Translations under genes and position numbers: made by a program | The notes under the pieces: generated by a model | The model's input: the letters and a program-made list of their open reading frames with translations, nothing else | Databases searched by the model: none | What the model was told of the DNA's origin: nothing | In this document: positions 25,237-37,739 of the stretch, in pieces | How the letters are laid out: each line of letters starts with the position of its first letter | Numbering within the stretch: the stretch's first letter is position 1 | Assembly (NCBI RefSeq): GCF_020536995.1 | Contig: NC_068365.1 | Location: forward strand, 33,309,067-33,373,066 | Length of the DNA stretch: 64,000 nt | Source of the DNA: Dreissena polymorpha | Lineage: Eukaryota; Mollusca; Bivalvia; Myida; Dreissenidae | Direction: 5' to 3'

Positions 25237-25966
25237 TCGATAGCATATTCGGGACAAAAGTGTTTAAAATCGGATTAACAATAGACTTACAAAAAGGTCT
25301 TCGCAATAAAAATAATACATCAACCAAGGGATTTGCGATAAGTCGCATTCTAGATGAATTATGTCATTTTGGCAAGTTTGTGGAAATGGAAATACCGCCC
25401 TTGTTGTATTTACGAAAGAGAAACGCGTTTATGGTTTTACCGTCGGATTCTTGGTGGAATGAATTGCAAACTTCGGCAAAGCAGAAGTTACAAACGGCTG
25501 TACTTGCCTTCAGAAATGAGTTTAAACAATCTTTCTATATTTGCGATAAGCATATGATTTCGATGTTGGATAAACATATTTCCATTGCAAACGTGCCTAC
25601 CTTAAATTTCTGTGACATCACGGATAACGAATCCTTTTGGTGGTTTTCACATGATTTCTACGCAACAGTGCGTATATTTACCCGAATGGACAAAAACCGG
25701 AACTGAAGTACCCAACTCAAGTTTCTGAAGATCAACAGCGACATGACAGGCCATTAACAGATGACGAACCCTCACTAGATGAACGACCATCAACAAGCCA
25801 CAATAACGCCATTACTCAAATTGTAAATGAGCCTCACAGCTATCGTTATGACGATGAGCAATGCGAGCCAAGAGAAACGACACCAGAAGTTCAGATAAAT
25901 TCCTTGCACTTCAATGAGAGAAGCACAGAGAGGTTTCAATACATGGCTCATACAAATAGATATCCA
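25237..25966 (+). CDS. copy A large exon: unknown conserved domain
   Basis: From acceptor ttttag at 25236 the frame reads VDSIFGTKVF...LQKGLRNKNN...ISRILDELC...LLYLRKRNAF-x-VLPS-x-SWW-x-EL...AFRNEF-[KR]-QSF. Copy B has the same domain at 53145-54013 with these motifs conserved, about 150 residues before a polar tail. I do not recognise the fold. It is not BIR, UBA, RING or an obvious death fold by motif. The tail of A lies in a different frame because of a net 4-nt loss; the likely donor is GTACGC at 25967, aligned with GTAGGA in B. Confidence 0.7.
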
Positions 25967-26137
25967 GTACGCTTTATATGTTAAGCGCAGTTTTTCATAT
26001 TGGGTTACTATTATCCGCGATCTTATGTCAAAAAACCTTTTTGAAGAAGTTAACGTTATATTTTGCGTTTATAGTAGTTGCTAAAATGTCATGTTCCACA
26101 GCATTTTTCTGTGATAAAATGTATCCCCTTCTTGCAG

Positions 26138-26691
26138 ACTGCTAAATATCATTCTTATGAAAATGAAGTAAACAGGATGGACACGTTTCGTGGATGGCCT
26201 TTACAACAACCAGACCCCATAACCCTTTGTGACGCGGGTTTCTTTTTTACAGGTAAAATGTATTTTTATTCAACAAAGGTTTACTTAATATGTATATGCT
26301 TGTATACTTTAAATATTTGCACAATTCCTTTTTCGTTTCAGGGGTGTACAAGTTCATGATCATTCATGATCTGCGTTTTTCCCATTATTAATATTTGCTC
26401 AGGATAGTCAGTAGTTAAATACTCTTGTAGAGTAATCATATACTGCTGACACTTAATGCCATGTTCTACCAAGGGCAATATGTTTTTGATAAATACAAGT
26501 ACGTGGCTCTTAATATACAGTTAAACTTCTTAGGTCAAAGTTACGATCTCGTACGATGTTTCTGTTGTGGTATCGGGCTGAAAGACTTCTCAGACACGGA
26601 CAATCCACTCCTAGAACATGTGAAACACTCATCAAACTGTCCGTTCATGTTAGATAAATTTGGAAGTCGTGCGGCCATAGAAAGTTATAAG
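26138..26691 (+). CDS. copy A BIR1, split over two exons
   Basis: Exon 26138-26252 encodes the N-half (RMDTFRGWPL...LCDAGFFFTG) and exon 26534-26691 the C-half (CFCCGIGLKDF...LEHVKHSSNC). The zinc ligands fit C-x2-C-x16-H-x6-C of BIR domains. Phases (0 in, 1 between, 0 out) match copy B. The last exon ends at AAG followed by GCTAAT, where B has GTGTGT, so the donor appears weakened. Confidence 0.9.
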
Positions 26692-27736
26692 GCTAATAAT
26701 AACGTATTTGTAATTTTTTTGCTAACATAATTTTACTTCAGCTTAAAGCATGATTCAGAATTTAAGTATTATTAAGGCGTTTTATAATGAATTTATATCA
26801 AAAACTAAGTATAACTGACGGAGTAAATGTTTTACACTTAATTTATTATTAAGATTTTGCAACACATACTCAGTAAAAGGTATGCTATCATTATCCTTAG
26901 CTGTATAATAATTTTAGCAGAGGAACACACTTCAAAATCCAGAAGAAATCAGGCGACGACAGCGTGACATTTACCAACAGCAACAAGGTTTTTATTATGG
27001 TCTTCTTATGCTATTAGTTTTAAGTTACACCTAAGGTACAAACAGCAGTACATAAAACAATACTTACTTATGTACTGTTTCAGTTATTGAAAATGACAAA
27101 TAAGACTTTTCAAACCCACTGTTTACAAGCCACTTTACATGTGAGTCAAGCTTTACATTAGACAAGAGAACTGAATAGTTATTATTAACCAAAGAGTATC
27201 AAAGTCCTCTAGGTATGCTTGGGATAAACTGATTGCGGTAATTTATTGTCAGTTCTATCGAAACAGAAATAATCTGGGTGTATTATGTATTGCAAAGAAT
27301 AAATTCCTAAATGAAAAGGCTAAAATAACGCACAGTGCAATAGAAGCACACATTTTAGGACTAAATCGATTCATAAATGAGCAATTAAAGATTACAGAAA
27401 TATTTGCGATCAACACGTACAACCATACTACAGTTTTAAACTATCGAACCGAAATCGGCGTAAATTGTAAATTGTGTTATGAAATGTAGAATGAAAACAT
27501 TGCTCGCGGACGATTTAGTAGTTGTCGTTTTGTTATCGATGTCATGAGTTGTTTGTGTCATAGAGGAACCATGTTTATACGTATCCTGCAGTCGTTTACA
27601 AGGCTTCATATACTTTCAACGTATTAAGATAACGTCGATCATGTTGTCGATCATGTTGTCAATATGTTTTTAATAACTTTATGCAATCATATTACTTAAT
27701 CGATATTCAGTTAAAAAGTATTGCTATATGTTATAG

Positions 27737-28869
27737 GACGGCCAGTTACAAACTATAGAGCAAAACACGAACGGTTCCGAACGCTATCAGTCACGCCTTG
27801 ATACGTTCACAGATTGGCCTCTACATTTATCCCAGAGACCAGAACATTTGGCAACGGCTGGGTTGTATTACACCGGTAGGTACATTGGTCTTACGGCAAA
27901 AACCTATTACCTATTACACTTGCAGCAATAAGCATCATAGCATGATACTTTTCAATAAACAAGCAAAACATGATGGCGGACCCACGTGAACATTTATGAT
28001 AATTTAAACCAAATGATTGTTCTTTAAAGGATATGTAAGTGTGCATACGATTATTGAATTAATGATGACTATAATAAAGGTCTACTAACACCTCTCTAAG
28101 ATCATGTTTATGTACCACTGATGTAATTAAATGCGAACATTTTTGATGGAGTGCTTCGTATTTATTTAGATAAAAATGTTTTAATTTTAGCAAACTATGA
28201 ACAATTGCGCTGATTTTAAACTACAAACATACGTTATTGTTAAATCGAAACCGAAGACGATTGACTTCGCCACTACACTTTAAACACATCATTACAGAAA
28301 AAAATAGAACTTGTGTAAAAGTTCAATTGTCTGAGATCAAAGCGGTTAAGCGGTTTTCGAAGCCAATGTTTAATTAATAAAAGAATACCTTAATCCTTTA
28401 GGGCGCAAATGCTAGTGTGTGAAACTTTCGACACACAATGCGTGGGTTTTGTAAGAAATGCATGATCATATTGGTTTCCATATGCTACTTGTACAGAAAA
28501 TATTGACACTAGAAGCAGCCGTTTAAATGTTATGACTTTTGTGGAGGATAAGTAAAACTCAAATTGTTTTGAGTGTAATTATGTGTCGGTCGAATATCAT
28601 CAAGCGTTTTTCGTGTGTTTATAAATTGTGAGATACCGACTGCGTTTCATGAAGTGTTTAAGCAAGCAAAGTATTTATGTTTACTCATCCAAGGCGTGGA
28701 CGATCATTGTCGCTGCTTCGCTTGTGACGGTGGTTTGAGGAAATGGGAACCAGGTGACGATCCTTGGATAGAACACTGTAGATGGTTTCCAGCGTGTCCT
28801 TATGCGAGAGAAATCAAGGGCGATGAATTCATTAACCTTATCCAAGTATCTGCAGATCTGGCAGAAACT
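27737..28869 (+). CDS. copy A BIR2, split over two exons, first one frameshifted
   Basis: Exon 27737-27875 (139 nt) aligns to B exon 56289-56426 (138 nt). The extra base near 27793 gives a TGA in the incoming frame, while the correct text (RLDTFTDWP...[10 protein letters not shown]) continues in the next frame. Exon 28694-28869 is intact and encodes [13 protein letters not shown]...[10 protein letters not shown], a canonical BIR C-half with C-x2-C-x16-H-x6-C and the usual GG and W residues. The donor is GTAAGT. Confidence 0.85.
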
Positions 28870-28954
28870 GTAAGTGCGCTTGACATAATATATTGTTACG
28901 AAAGAATCGCTTAATCATGTTTGCAATGAGTATGAATTAATAAGTTTGAACCAG

Positions 28955-29506
28955 GAAACCACATCAAATCTGCATGAAGGAATAAACGGCGCTATGGCTG
29001 CTTTAACAATCGATGACGGCGACGTTGAGAGAATTGTTAATAAACATCAAGACATTATTACATATGACATGGGGTTTTCCGTAGAAGATGTTCGACATGC
29101 TGTCTTGGAACTTGTTCAACAAGGTTGTCATTATCAGCTAGTATAGTAATTTGACACGTTTGCAGTCACAACTGTAATTTGGTACACGAATGAGATTCAA
29201 TACCCAGATCGTTCGGTTTAGCTTATAAATGTAATGCACATTCAAATTGTAAAAGTTAGACTTTTAATTTTATTTGTTTCAAACATGTATGAACTTGAAT
29301 ATTTTTCTTGAGATCAGAATGCAAAGTAAGCATTTAATTGCACAATCAAGACAAACTATGTCCAATTTATGCAACGTGTTGATGCGTTTAAGGCACTAAA
29401 GAGCCAGACATTGAAGACATTGTTACACGCATAGAGGTGATTCGTGAGAGAAAATTACTTGACGAAACAGTCAGTGCAAGGCAACCGTCAAGCCCGCAAT
29501 CAAATG
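28955..29506 (+). CDS. copy A UBA exon and following linker exon
   Basis: Exon 28955-29123 encodes AMAALTIDDGDVERIVNKHQ and DMGFSVEDVRHAVLEL, a UBA-like domain that would bind ubiquitin. Its donor is a weak GTTGTC, whereas the first IAP copy has GTGAGT. Exon 29393-29506 encodes an acidic, charged linker (EPDIEDIVTRIEVIRERKLL) with helical character before the RING. Phases are 0 in, 1 between, 1 out, the same as in the first IAP copy. Confidence 0.8.
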
Positions 29507-29993
29507 GTAATATAAGTTATTTGCTTCATATTGTTATGCGTAAATTCATGACTTTATTTGCAGTTTTGTGATTGTCTCGAAGTTTTCCCGGAAGATCGAA
29601 TGATAAATTATATCATACGTCTGCGTATGTGTTTATCTGGTATATTTTATGAATAATATATCGTACAACATTTGCGATACGGAATGTGTATATTTTTGTT
29701 AGCGATAAGAAATATTCACGAACGCATAATTGATTTAGGTCAATATTCGTTGGAACTTAATAACAATTTACCAGTTGGGTTAATTATAAAGCGGTTTTTC
29801 ATATGTTATTATCTCACCTTCACGAATTGTATGCGTCGCTTGGTCTGTCATCGTTTTTATGTTTCATGCACTAAGTGATTTTAGTATATTTTTCCTTTGA
29901 ATACAAAGACATATCATGTTTTTATGTTTTATTCTCTAAGTGATTTTAGTATGTTGTTCCTTTGAATTCAAAGGAATATCATTTTCATTTCAG

Positions 29994-30184
29994 AGACAAT
30001 AATTTTACAAAATCAACGATTGAAAAATCTGCTATTATGTCATGTATGCCACAAAAACCAAGTGAACGCATTGTTTCTACCGTGTACACATCACAAGTAT
30101 TGCTTGGATTGTATTCAGCACAGCGATATATGTCCAGACTGTGGCAGACCGATCAAGCAAAAGATTCGCACCTTTATGGGATGA
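29994..30184 (+). CDS. copy A RING exon and C-terminus
   Basis: After acceptor atttcag the frame reads LKNLLLCHVCHKNQVNALF, then LPCTHHKYCLDC and ICPDCGRPIKQKIRTFMG, then stop. The ligands C-x2-C, C-x-H-x3-C-x2-C and C-x2-C fit the C3HC4 RING found at the end of IAP E3 ligases. This exon is intact, unlike its counterpart at 1337-1527. Confidence 0.9.
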
Positions 30185-30429
30185 AGAATGTGCTGACAAA
30201 ATGTACTTGATAATTAAGGTCATATGCGCTTTTTATAGCTCGCAAAACTTACCTGCGAGACATTTACATTTTAAGAATATTTATCAGGGTTTTTTAAGCG
30301 GCAAATTTAGCAAAGAATTTTCAGAGAAGTCCCTCATATAATTCCGTACGGATATAATTCAAGCACACTCAACATCAGGTAACCGGGAGTTGTACAGGAA
30401 CACATCTTACTTGCTAGCGACCTCTGCTC

Positions 30430-30970
30430 AAAGAACTTCAAGGCTTAAGTAAAAGCCCTAAAAACAGATGCAGTCCACATTTATCACAACCCACTCTCCT
30501 CCGACAACTTTGTGTTTTTTACCGACGCAAGCAAGTCCTGCAGGCACGCGACACTGTCGGCGACAAAGAAATGAACGACCCTGTCAACTGCCTTGTGCCC
30601 CTTTGCAGAGCTCACACAGTCGTTCTGCAGTGGGTCCCTTTGCAATATACTTAGTATTGAAGAAGCAGACACTCTAGCAAAGGAGGGCCCTACAACAGAG
30701 CATAATTTAAATGCAACCACCTTCATAAAATCCAATACCTTCATCAAGTCATAGCAATACGCCAAGTGGCGGCATCCACGAATCACCATAAATGACCCCT
30801 ACAACCACCTTTCAAGATCCGCAGCAATACAACACAGCATTTGATGCAGTCGTGCCCACGGCACGACGGCTTCATGTGCCAGATCTGGGCAGAGGAGACC
30901 ATACTGCAAGAGAAGCATGACGGACCTGCGACGCACGGCTACCTTTGCACAAGGAGCCGGCCTGTCCATT
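30430..30970 (+). mobile_element. LINE (non-LTR retrotransposon) RNase H-region relic
   Basis: Plus-strand blocks include VFYHN-like text followed by FVFFTDASKS at about 30508-30535, and later EEADTLAKEGP at about 30658-30692. This is the DAS and the E-x-AD-x-LA-x-EG pattern of RNase H domains in jockey/CR1-like LINEs. Downstream to about 30970 is degraded 3' coding text. There are frameshifts and stops throughout, and no reverse transcriptase part is present. It lies 250 bp after the stop of IAP copy A. Confidence 0.6.
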
Positions 30971-30999
30971 TAAGTAATCGACTAGAAAAGAAGATTATT

Positions 31000-33900
31000 C
31001 TAACCTTCCTCACGGAACATTTCAGTTTCAACATTTTAGTTTGATATCATTGGAATATATAGTTATATAAATGTATAATGGTGTATAATGGTGTTTCTTA
31101 GCTGGGGAAAATGAGAATTGCGCGTCTTTGCATAAATACGTTAAGAATAACATATCTATGGTTATAATGTTCTTTTCTTTATCGAGATTGCACAAGCATA
31201 ACATGTAGTGATTTATATTAAAAACGAGATATATATATGTAATGAAAAGTACCCTATTAATAGAATAATCGTGGCGATGCCATTATATGTAAGACCACTA
31301 CCTGCAACAAGTGAATATTGTTAATACAACATGGGTGGCAGATAATTGCGCATTCCCTACACATAGATATTAAATCCACTTTTCATACAGGTGAACAAGT
31401 AGGTGGCTACGCGTTATTTATTTCATAAAATATGATGATTATTCATTTTTCCGTATAAATTGCACTTCGGAATACTTAATTCTTTGTTTCGTAGATTTAC
31501 TAAATGTGTATGTGTGGTTTGATTTGATGATAGACTTAGTTTAAGCATAATTGTGTTTCAATACAGATATATTGTATGCGTGTATGTCTTTGTATGTTAA
31601 TTTTGTATGCGCGCGTGTCTGTGTATGTAATTTTCTTTGAGTGTTGTAAGGTCTATACATGTTGTCGATGTATTATTATACAAATTTCTTCAAGCTAGCG
31701 TATGTCAGTTGCTTAAATAGCTATTCATATACTTGCAGACATATAAAAATGTCATTATTCGTTCGTGAACAATTATGAGTAACAATTATATTATTATTCG
31801 GGGTATATTAAAAACCTGAAGTTGTAGTACCTATTCAATGTAGTTCAGGAGAACAATCGGGCTATGCGATCTCAGCTTAAACTAAGAAAACTAAGAATTT
31901 TGCAACCATAGATATACCTAGGCTATTTATTTGTGAGTTCGAATTAGTCTTGCTAGCCAATGAAGTCGGAAAAACAAGTAACAGTCTCAATCCGTTCAGG
32001 AGCAAACTAAATGACTTCTTTTCGCAAGACATTGAATCGATAATAAGCATTCATCCCACAAATCACTGTACACGGATTTAAAATCCGTGCTATATATCGA
32101 ACGATAAATATAATGTGACACTTGCCATTCTTGTTAGAAAAGAAACCACTGTCAATTTTTGGATGCTGAAGACATAAACTGATGGATGATAAAGAGAGAC
32201 ACTTAAATATGTATATCTGTGTATTTTGTGCAAATCATAGTAATGTTCAACTGTAGAAGATGGATTACACTGTTGTATGTTCTACAATGTACCCTAGTTT
32301 GAATTAATTGGCTATACAATATGAAGTCTTTTGCATAGTAGATACGGCTTGATTTAGACAAAGTATGGGTACAGTTTTAACATGTTTATTTTGCAATGTA
32401 AAATTATATGAAGGCTTTTTATTTTGTAGAAAGATATAATTCGAATGAGGTTCTTGACGTAAAAGTTTTAACATGATAAAATCAATTTATACTTTAATTA
32501 AATAAAAACTAAAATGTAATAATGGAATTTATAGCGATTCATTTACATGTTTTAAGTGTAGGACAAGGAGAATAATTGTCGCAATGTTTGTCCTCTATAA
32601 ATTTAGATGATATTGAGGAACAGTTGATACTACATATATTTCCGGGAGTCGAACTTGGAGTTTATCATTACGTTGTGTGTGCATAGTATGAAACAGTAAA
32701 TCGGCATGAGTTTATTAACATTCATATCATGATACTTGGATGTTGCAAACGGTAAAAAATAAACAAAGGTAATAAATTGGATAAAGAGCTGTCTAAATAA
32801 AATTAATTTTAAATATATTTTTTAAATCAACCATCTAGAAATTGTAAATAAGTGTATACAATGTATAATATTTCGCACCCAATCTTTTTGGACGAGTAAA
32901 CAAAGTGTACTGTACGTTGCACCCATTTTTTTGCATGCAAAAACGGTTATTTTTTTTTTTCCAGGAACCCAGTGAGTCTTCGTATTTAAGCGTTAAAATA
33001 ATGTTGTATTCAATATGCAACCTACAGGTCACCATATAATTAATTTATCGAATAAGGCATTTCCAAGATAGTGCGTGATTTTTATTTACAAGTTTTAACC
33101 GTAGAATTGTTGAAATCAACAGAAGCTGTGACAGCAAACTTTGAGAAGATCTAAGAAGCCGGTCTCCGCAAAATGGAATTGGAATCTATGTGTTACAAAT
33201 ATATATATATATTCTGTATAATGCAAAATTATTAACCTGGCACTCTAATCCGTATAAAATCGATACTTATTTATAGATATTTGACACGTATCGATTGTTT
33301 TGTAACTTTTGGCATCGTTATTAATGTCAGTTAAAGCTATAACTGTAATAGATATCATAACAAAATGTTGAAGCCTACTTATTGTAGGTTGAAATCCCAG
33401 TTAATAAAATTTTTCGACAATTATCTAAATGGCTGGAAAAACAATTTGATTAACTTGAATAAATGAATAATCTTATATAAAAGAAAATGCATTTTAGATG
33501 ATTATTAACGGAATGTTATGTCAGCTTCCGAAAATGACTGAAATCAAAGGACACCCTTTGGCTATTGCCGAAGACTAATGAGTCACTGGTTAATAACATT
33601 GCATTATACCACGATTATAACAAAAACACATTGTGCTCAGCATTTTCGACAAACTGCGTTGTCTTTTTGTAACATCCCCGTACAACCATTTTCAGATCCT
33701 CTAAAGGGTTTTCCAGCAAAAAATATCAGCTATGCTCAAGTCATGCTAATTTTTTTTTTGTTGAATGACAAGGAAACACATCATTATAACAAAGCAATGT
33801 AGTTTTTTTGTACTTTACCAACACTTAATGGCATCTGTTGTGCTCCACATACAAACCTTTCCACAATCTTTTAATTATGTCAAACTTTGACACTAGGAAT

Positions 33901-36440
33901 GTAAACAGTTGTTATACTGAATTTAAAACGTTATAACATTTGATCAGGTGGAAGTTAACGTTTAATTTTTTATCAACTGTGACGGATCTTGAGCATATAA
34001 TGGGCACATAAATACATCTTTTTTCTTCAACGTCCTGCTATACATTGTTAAGGACTTTGAGACCATAGGGCCAGTAGTTTGTGGTTATAGGGTCTTAATG
34101 AAGCCTTAAGTGTTCTGTGTTTTTGAAATTCGCTTAGAGAAAGATAACTAATTTGTTAAAAATAGTTTTTAAAAAAAGTAACCAGTTATAACATTTTAAT
34201 TTCTTTTTAGTATTGGTGCACATTAGAGAAGAGCCAGTTTTGTTAATCAGTGTTTGTTGTACAATACACTATTAGCACGTTTAGAGCAATGCCAGGCCTC
34301 TGGAACTATCCATAGTAGCATACAAACAATTGTTTTGAAACAAAGTTAAATATTTCCATTTAATTTGCTCGATTTATGAATGATAGAATGTTGGAATGGT
34401 AAAACACACCAATTTTATCAAGATTTCAAGATTCAAATAAATAATGATCTTTTACACCGTTCTAATTGTTGATTTTACATTCTATAAATTTGATTAGTTA
34501 CCGAAAAACGTGGTGGGAAATACATGTATGTTATATCATATTCATGTCGATCAGTCACTGAGTATGGTCAATGAAAGTGAAATTTCATATAAAAATGCTC
34601 TATAACTTCAGTCTCTAAATACAGTTAAAAAGTGACCAGAATGCAGGAGTTTTCGTTTCATTTTCAAAATTTTCTAGGAGGAGGACCTCCAAAGCCCCAG
34701 ATTGCAGGAGGAACATCCCCTCCCGCACATACCCCCTTCGCCACTTCGTTGCTCAATAACAGTCGTCGATGGCAAATATTCGCTACCCCCTTTTATAAAC
34801 CCTGGCTACGGGCCTGAATAAATTTGAAACAGATTTGTGAATGGAACATACTTTTTCATTATATTAATCAGAGCAACGTTCTAGACATTATAAATAAGTG
34901 AAGATAATGTATTGTATTTCACAAATGGCTGTTCCTTTTCGGCAACATATAAATCACATTCAGGACACTCTCATAAAGCATATATATGTTAACATTTTAA
35001 ACTATTATATTTTTCTCGCCTGTCAATCTAGTAAACTTTCTAAATGTATCAATATTTCACAGTCTTATCGTTGTATAGATGTAATTTCTTTTTGATATGT
35101 TCTTGCATTTACTATTGACAACTACAAAGCTTTTACCAATAGGCATACAGTTTAAACGTAGACCTACAAGAACTGAAAATCGCCCGAAATGTAATGTAGC
35201 TGCTCCAAAGGTTGATGAGTTTGTTAAGGTGACATATAGCAATTTATATCACGTACGTGAAATCTTTTACTTAAATATCAGATACTTTCTCTAAGGAACA
35301 GTTCAATGAAATGATATTCGGACCAGACAGGTGTAATGTGATTATCTGTTTTTCCACATCTTAAAGGGGACTTGAGCACAGATTTAAAAAAAGTATAAGT
35401 GAATTAATTCACAAATACATCAGTAATATTTGGAATGGTTATACATAATAATGGTAAAAAGGAAAAACCTGTGTCTGCCATGTGTGTTTAACTTGAGACC
35501 TCTAAAAGCAAAAACATACCGATAACCATTGCACAACGAAGGTATTTTAATATGAAACTGAGTTAATGCCCTATGTCAGGAATACACGTTTTTGCTATGG
35601 AATCGATGAAAAATGTTGCAACTGGTTTGTTATATGCACCCTACGAATGATAAATAATATACGCACACATGTATTTTTAGTTTTTCTTTAGCTAGAAGTT
35701 TATCTTTGCTTTTTTGAAAATAGTGCATACATTATCTTTTGAATCGTTTTACATTACTGTGATCATATCCCTTTGAATGAATTAACAATCACGAAATATG
35801 AAACACGATGATTACTAGTAAACAGAAAGTGAGACGGTCAGATTTAGACGTAATTGCGACTATATAGTTTGGCATTTTTGTGATTGTAATATTTTTAATC
35901 TGACATAGTATCCTCTTTTCCTTTACATTCGACCACTTTAGGATGGATTCTCGCGCATGCGCGTTGTAAGGAAAAATGATGAACTTAAACTGTGCTTAAT
36001 TCATCGCCTGACATTCATTTTATGTTTTTTCAACACAAAAGTTTAAAACAATCGATGCATAAATATTTATTTACTTACCTTTTGTCCTTAACAACCGGAT
36101 GTCCGAATCAGCTGGAGTTTCCTCTGTACATGCGTTGCTTTTGATTGGCTCGTTTATTTGCGCACTGTGGCGGGGTTCTCGACGAGGAAAGTAGTTGATG
36201 AAGAAGAACGGAATGCTATCTGATTTTTGTAATAAATTTTTATAATCAACTTTAATAATCTAACGATAATGCGTGATACACATGACCAGCAGTAGCTATC
36301 TGACTTCACACTTTCAGTATTAAAACAATCTTATCGTTGATATAAGTTTAACAATAATACAAAAAACAATTCGGGTAGAAGTTTTCACACCACACACAAT
36401 AAATAACTTATTAAACTTGAAAAATACAAACATTTTGAAG
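31000..36440. other. intergenic AT-rich DNA, no gene recognised
   Basis: No domain-bearing frames are seen. One stretch at about 34635-34815 (GC-richer, Pro-rich in one frame, text CCCCTCCCGCACATACCCC) looks like a fragment of an interspersed repeat, not a gene. A single TTAAAGGGGACTTGAGCACAG near 35363 looks like one end of a TTAA element, but I found no partner end. Confidence 0.45.
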
Positions 36441-36450
36441 AAAACATTGT

Positions 36451-37735
36451 TTAACAGTGGGGGCAGATGAAAGAGTCTCCCCTTCGTAACACAGCCTTCT
36501 CATGACAGAAAGAAAGTTGTACCCAGTGACAGCATTTATCGCACTGTACCCAATTAACAATTTTCAAGTTTGGGCGATCGTTTAATCATTCTGGCGAAAA
36601 CCTTTCACAGACGCAACAAACTTCTGTGTCTTCCACATCAGACAACTTATCAGACTCTGACAAGTCAATCTTCTTGGTGAAGGCCACTGGTGCTTGGTTT
36701 GGGGCTTATGTGAGTGGCCACGGGTGACGGCTTTTGCTTTTTCGTGCCTGCCGTAGAAATGACGGAGCTTGGTGGCAGGTTTTCCTTCTGTGAAGCATAA
36801 ACGTCTATTTCTTCTAGGAATTCGTCACTGGCGATTTCTTTGCCAGAAGCGTTAGGCTTCTTAATGGAAGGAGGCGACTTTTTCTTCTGGCAGTTGCAGG
36901 GGCAGGAACAAGTTGCGTTGACGGCTAGCTTCTGTTCTAAATATGTATCCACCGCATGTTTTCCGCTCTGGATGGCCCTGCACTTCTAGACAGGTGTCTC
37001 ATCTCGAAAGGCCTCGCATGGCATGAGTTGAACATCGGAGATGGCCTACTTGTTCAACGGAACGACGCCAATTTTCTTGAAGGCCGAAACAATATTCCAT
37101 GGGCTCATTGCCTTCAAGTAGGCCTTACATGCAATGCGGGCCATGTCATACCTCGTTACAGCATTGCCTATATTTTCTTTCATGAAGCTTGCACACTCGC
37201 TGTTATAAAACCTCTTAAATGGCCCAAAGACAGCGACATCAAGAGGTTGCAGCAAGTGGGATGAGTGGGCGGTATACAGGCTCCAGCAGCATTAGCAGCA
37301 GCAATAACTGTCGTTGTAGCGGAACTTGATGAGGCCACAGAATGTGCCTTTTCTTTTGTCGGTGCTTTAATATTTGGGAGGCGGTGTTCGGGGCTTATGC
37401 CTGTTTCGTCTATGTTGTATCTTGGCCTATCTTGGAGCATGTGGAGAGCTAACGCCTTCTCTAAGTTTTCAAAATATGCACCAATATGTTCGGGAGTGGT
37501 GGCTTTTACCCATGTTTTCTCGAGGGATGAAGATTTAGTGAAGACACCCTGTGACCCCATCGCTTCAAGAAGCTATAGAGCCAGCAGTTGCTGAGCGGCT
37601 TATCCGACGGCCGCTTTCCCAACTTGTAGGCCAGTTCGCCGGCTAATCTTTGCATGCAGGTGTTTGAGTAGCCGTAGTCTAGTTTATCAGAATTTTCTGC
37701 ATGCTCAACTAACCCCAACTCTCTTGAAGGGCACT
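36451..37735 (-). mobile_element. internally deleted pogo/Tigger-type DNA transposon
   Basis: Reading the minus strand from about 37718: an HTH/CENP-B-like N-part (LAGELAYKLGKRPSDKPLSN), then YNIDETGISPEHRLPN, which carries the first Asp of the DDE_1 catalytic triad. The text then jumps after NAAGACIPP to LLQPLDVAVFGPFKRFYN, the post-catalytic part, so the central catalytic segment is missing. The C-terminal part ends in a PHD-like finger (VCCVCERFSPE; WVQCDKCCHWVQLSF; DSFICPHC) with stop at 36451. Frameshifts separate the blocks and an in-frame TGA interrupts the finger. I could not identify terminal inverted repeats. Confidence 0.75.
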
Positions 37736-37739
37736 ATTG

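Larger units (their letters stand above)
21053..30184 (+). pseudogene. IAP copy A: leader, 2A-like, unknown domain, BIR, BIR, UBA, RING; two frameshifts
   Basis: Exons with matching phases: 21053-21228, 22540-22667, 24580-24622, 25081-25133, 25237-25966, 26138-26252, 26534-26691, 26918-26987, 27737-27875, 28694-28869, 28955-29123, 29393-29506 and 29994-30184 (TGA). The order is leader with hydrophobic stretch, 2A-like motif, unknown domain, BIR1, Gln-rich linker, BIR2, UBA, linker and RING. IAPs bind caspases or signalling adaptors through BIRs and ubiquitinate them through RING. Two defects appear relative to copy B. There is a net loss of 4 nt near 25645-25660, so the frame ends at TGA 25704. 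There is also one extra base near 27793 in the first BIR2 exon. The BIR1 exon is followed by GC rather than GT at 26692. The gene is probably disabled, or makes only a short leader-plus-unknown-domain product. Confidence 0.8.

Noticed and set aside
35362-35385. A complete TTAA MITE starting AGGGGACTTGAGCAC
   Set aside because: No matching inverted end was found within the following few kilobases.
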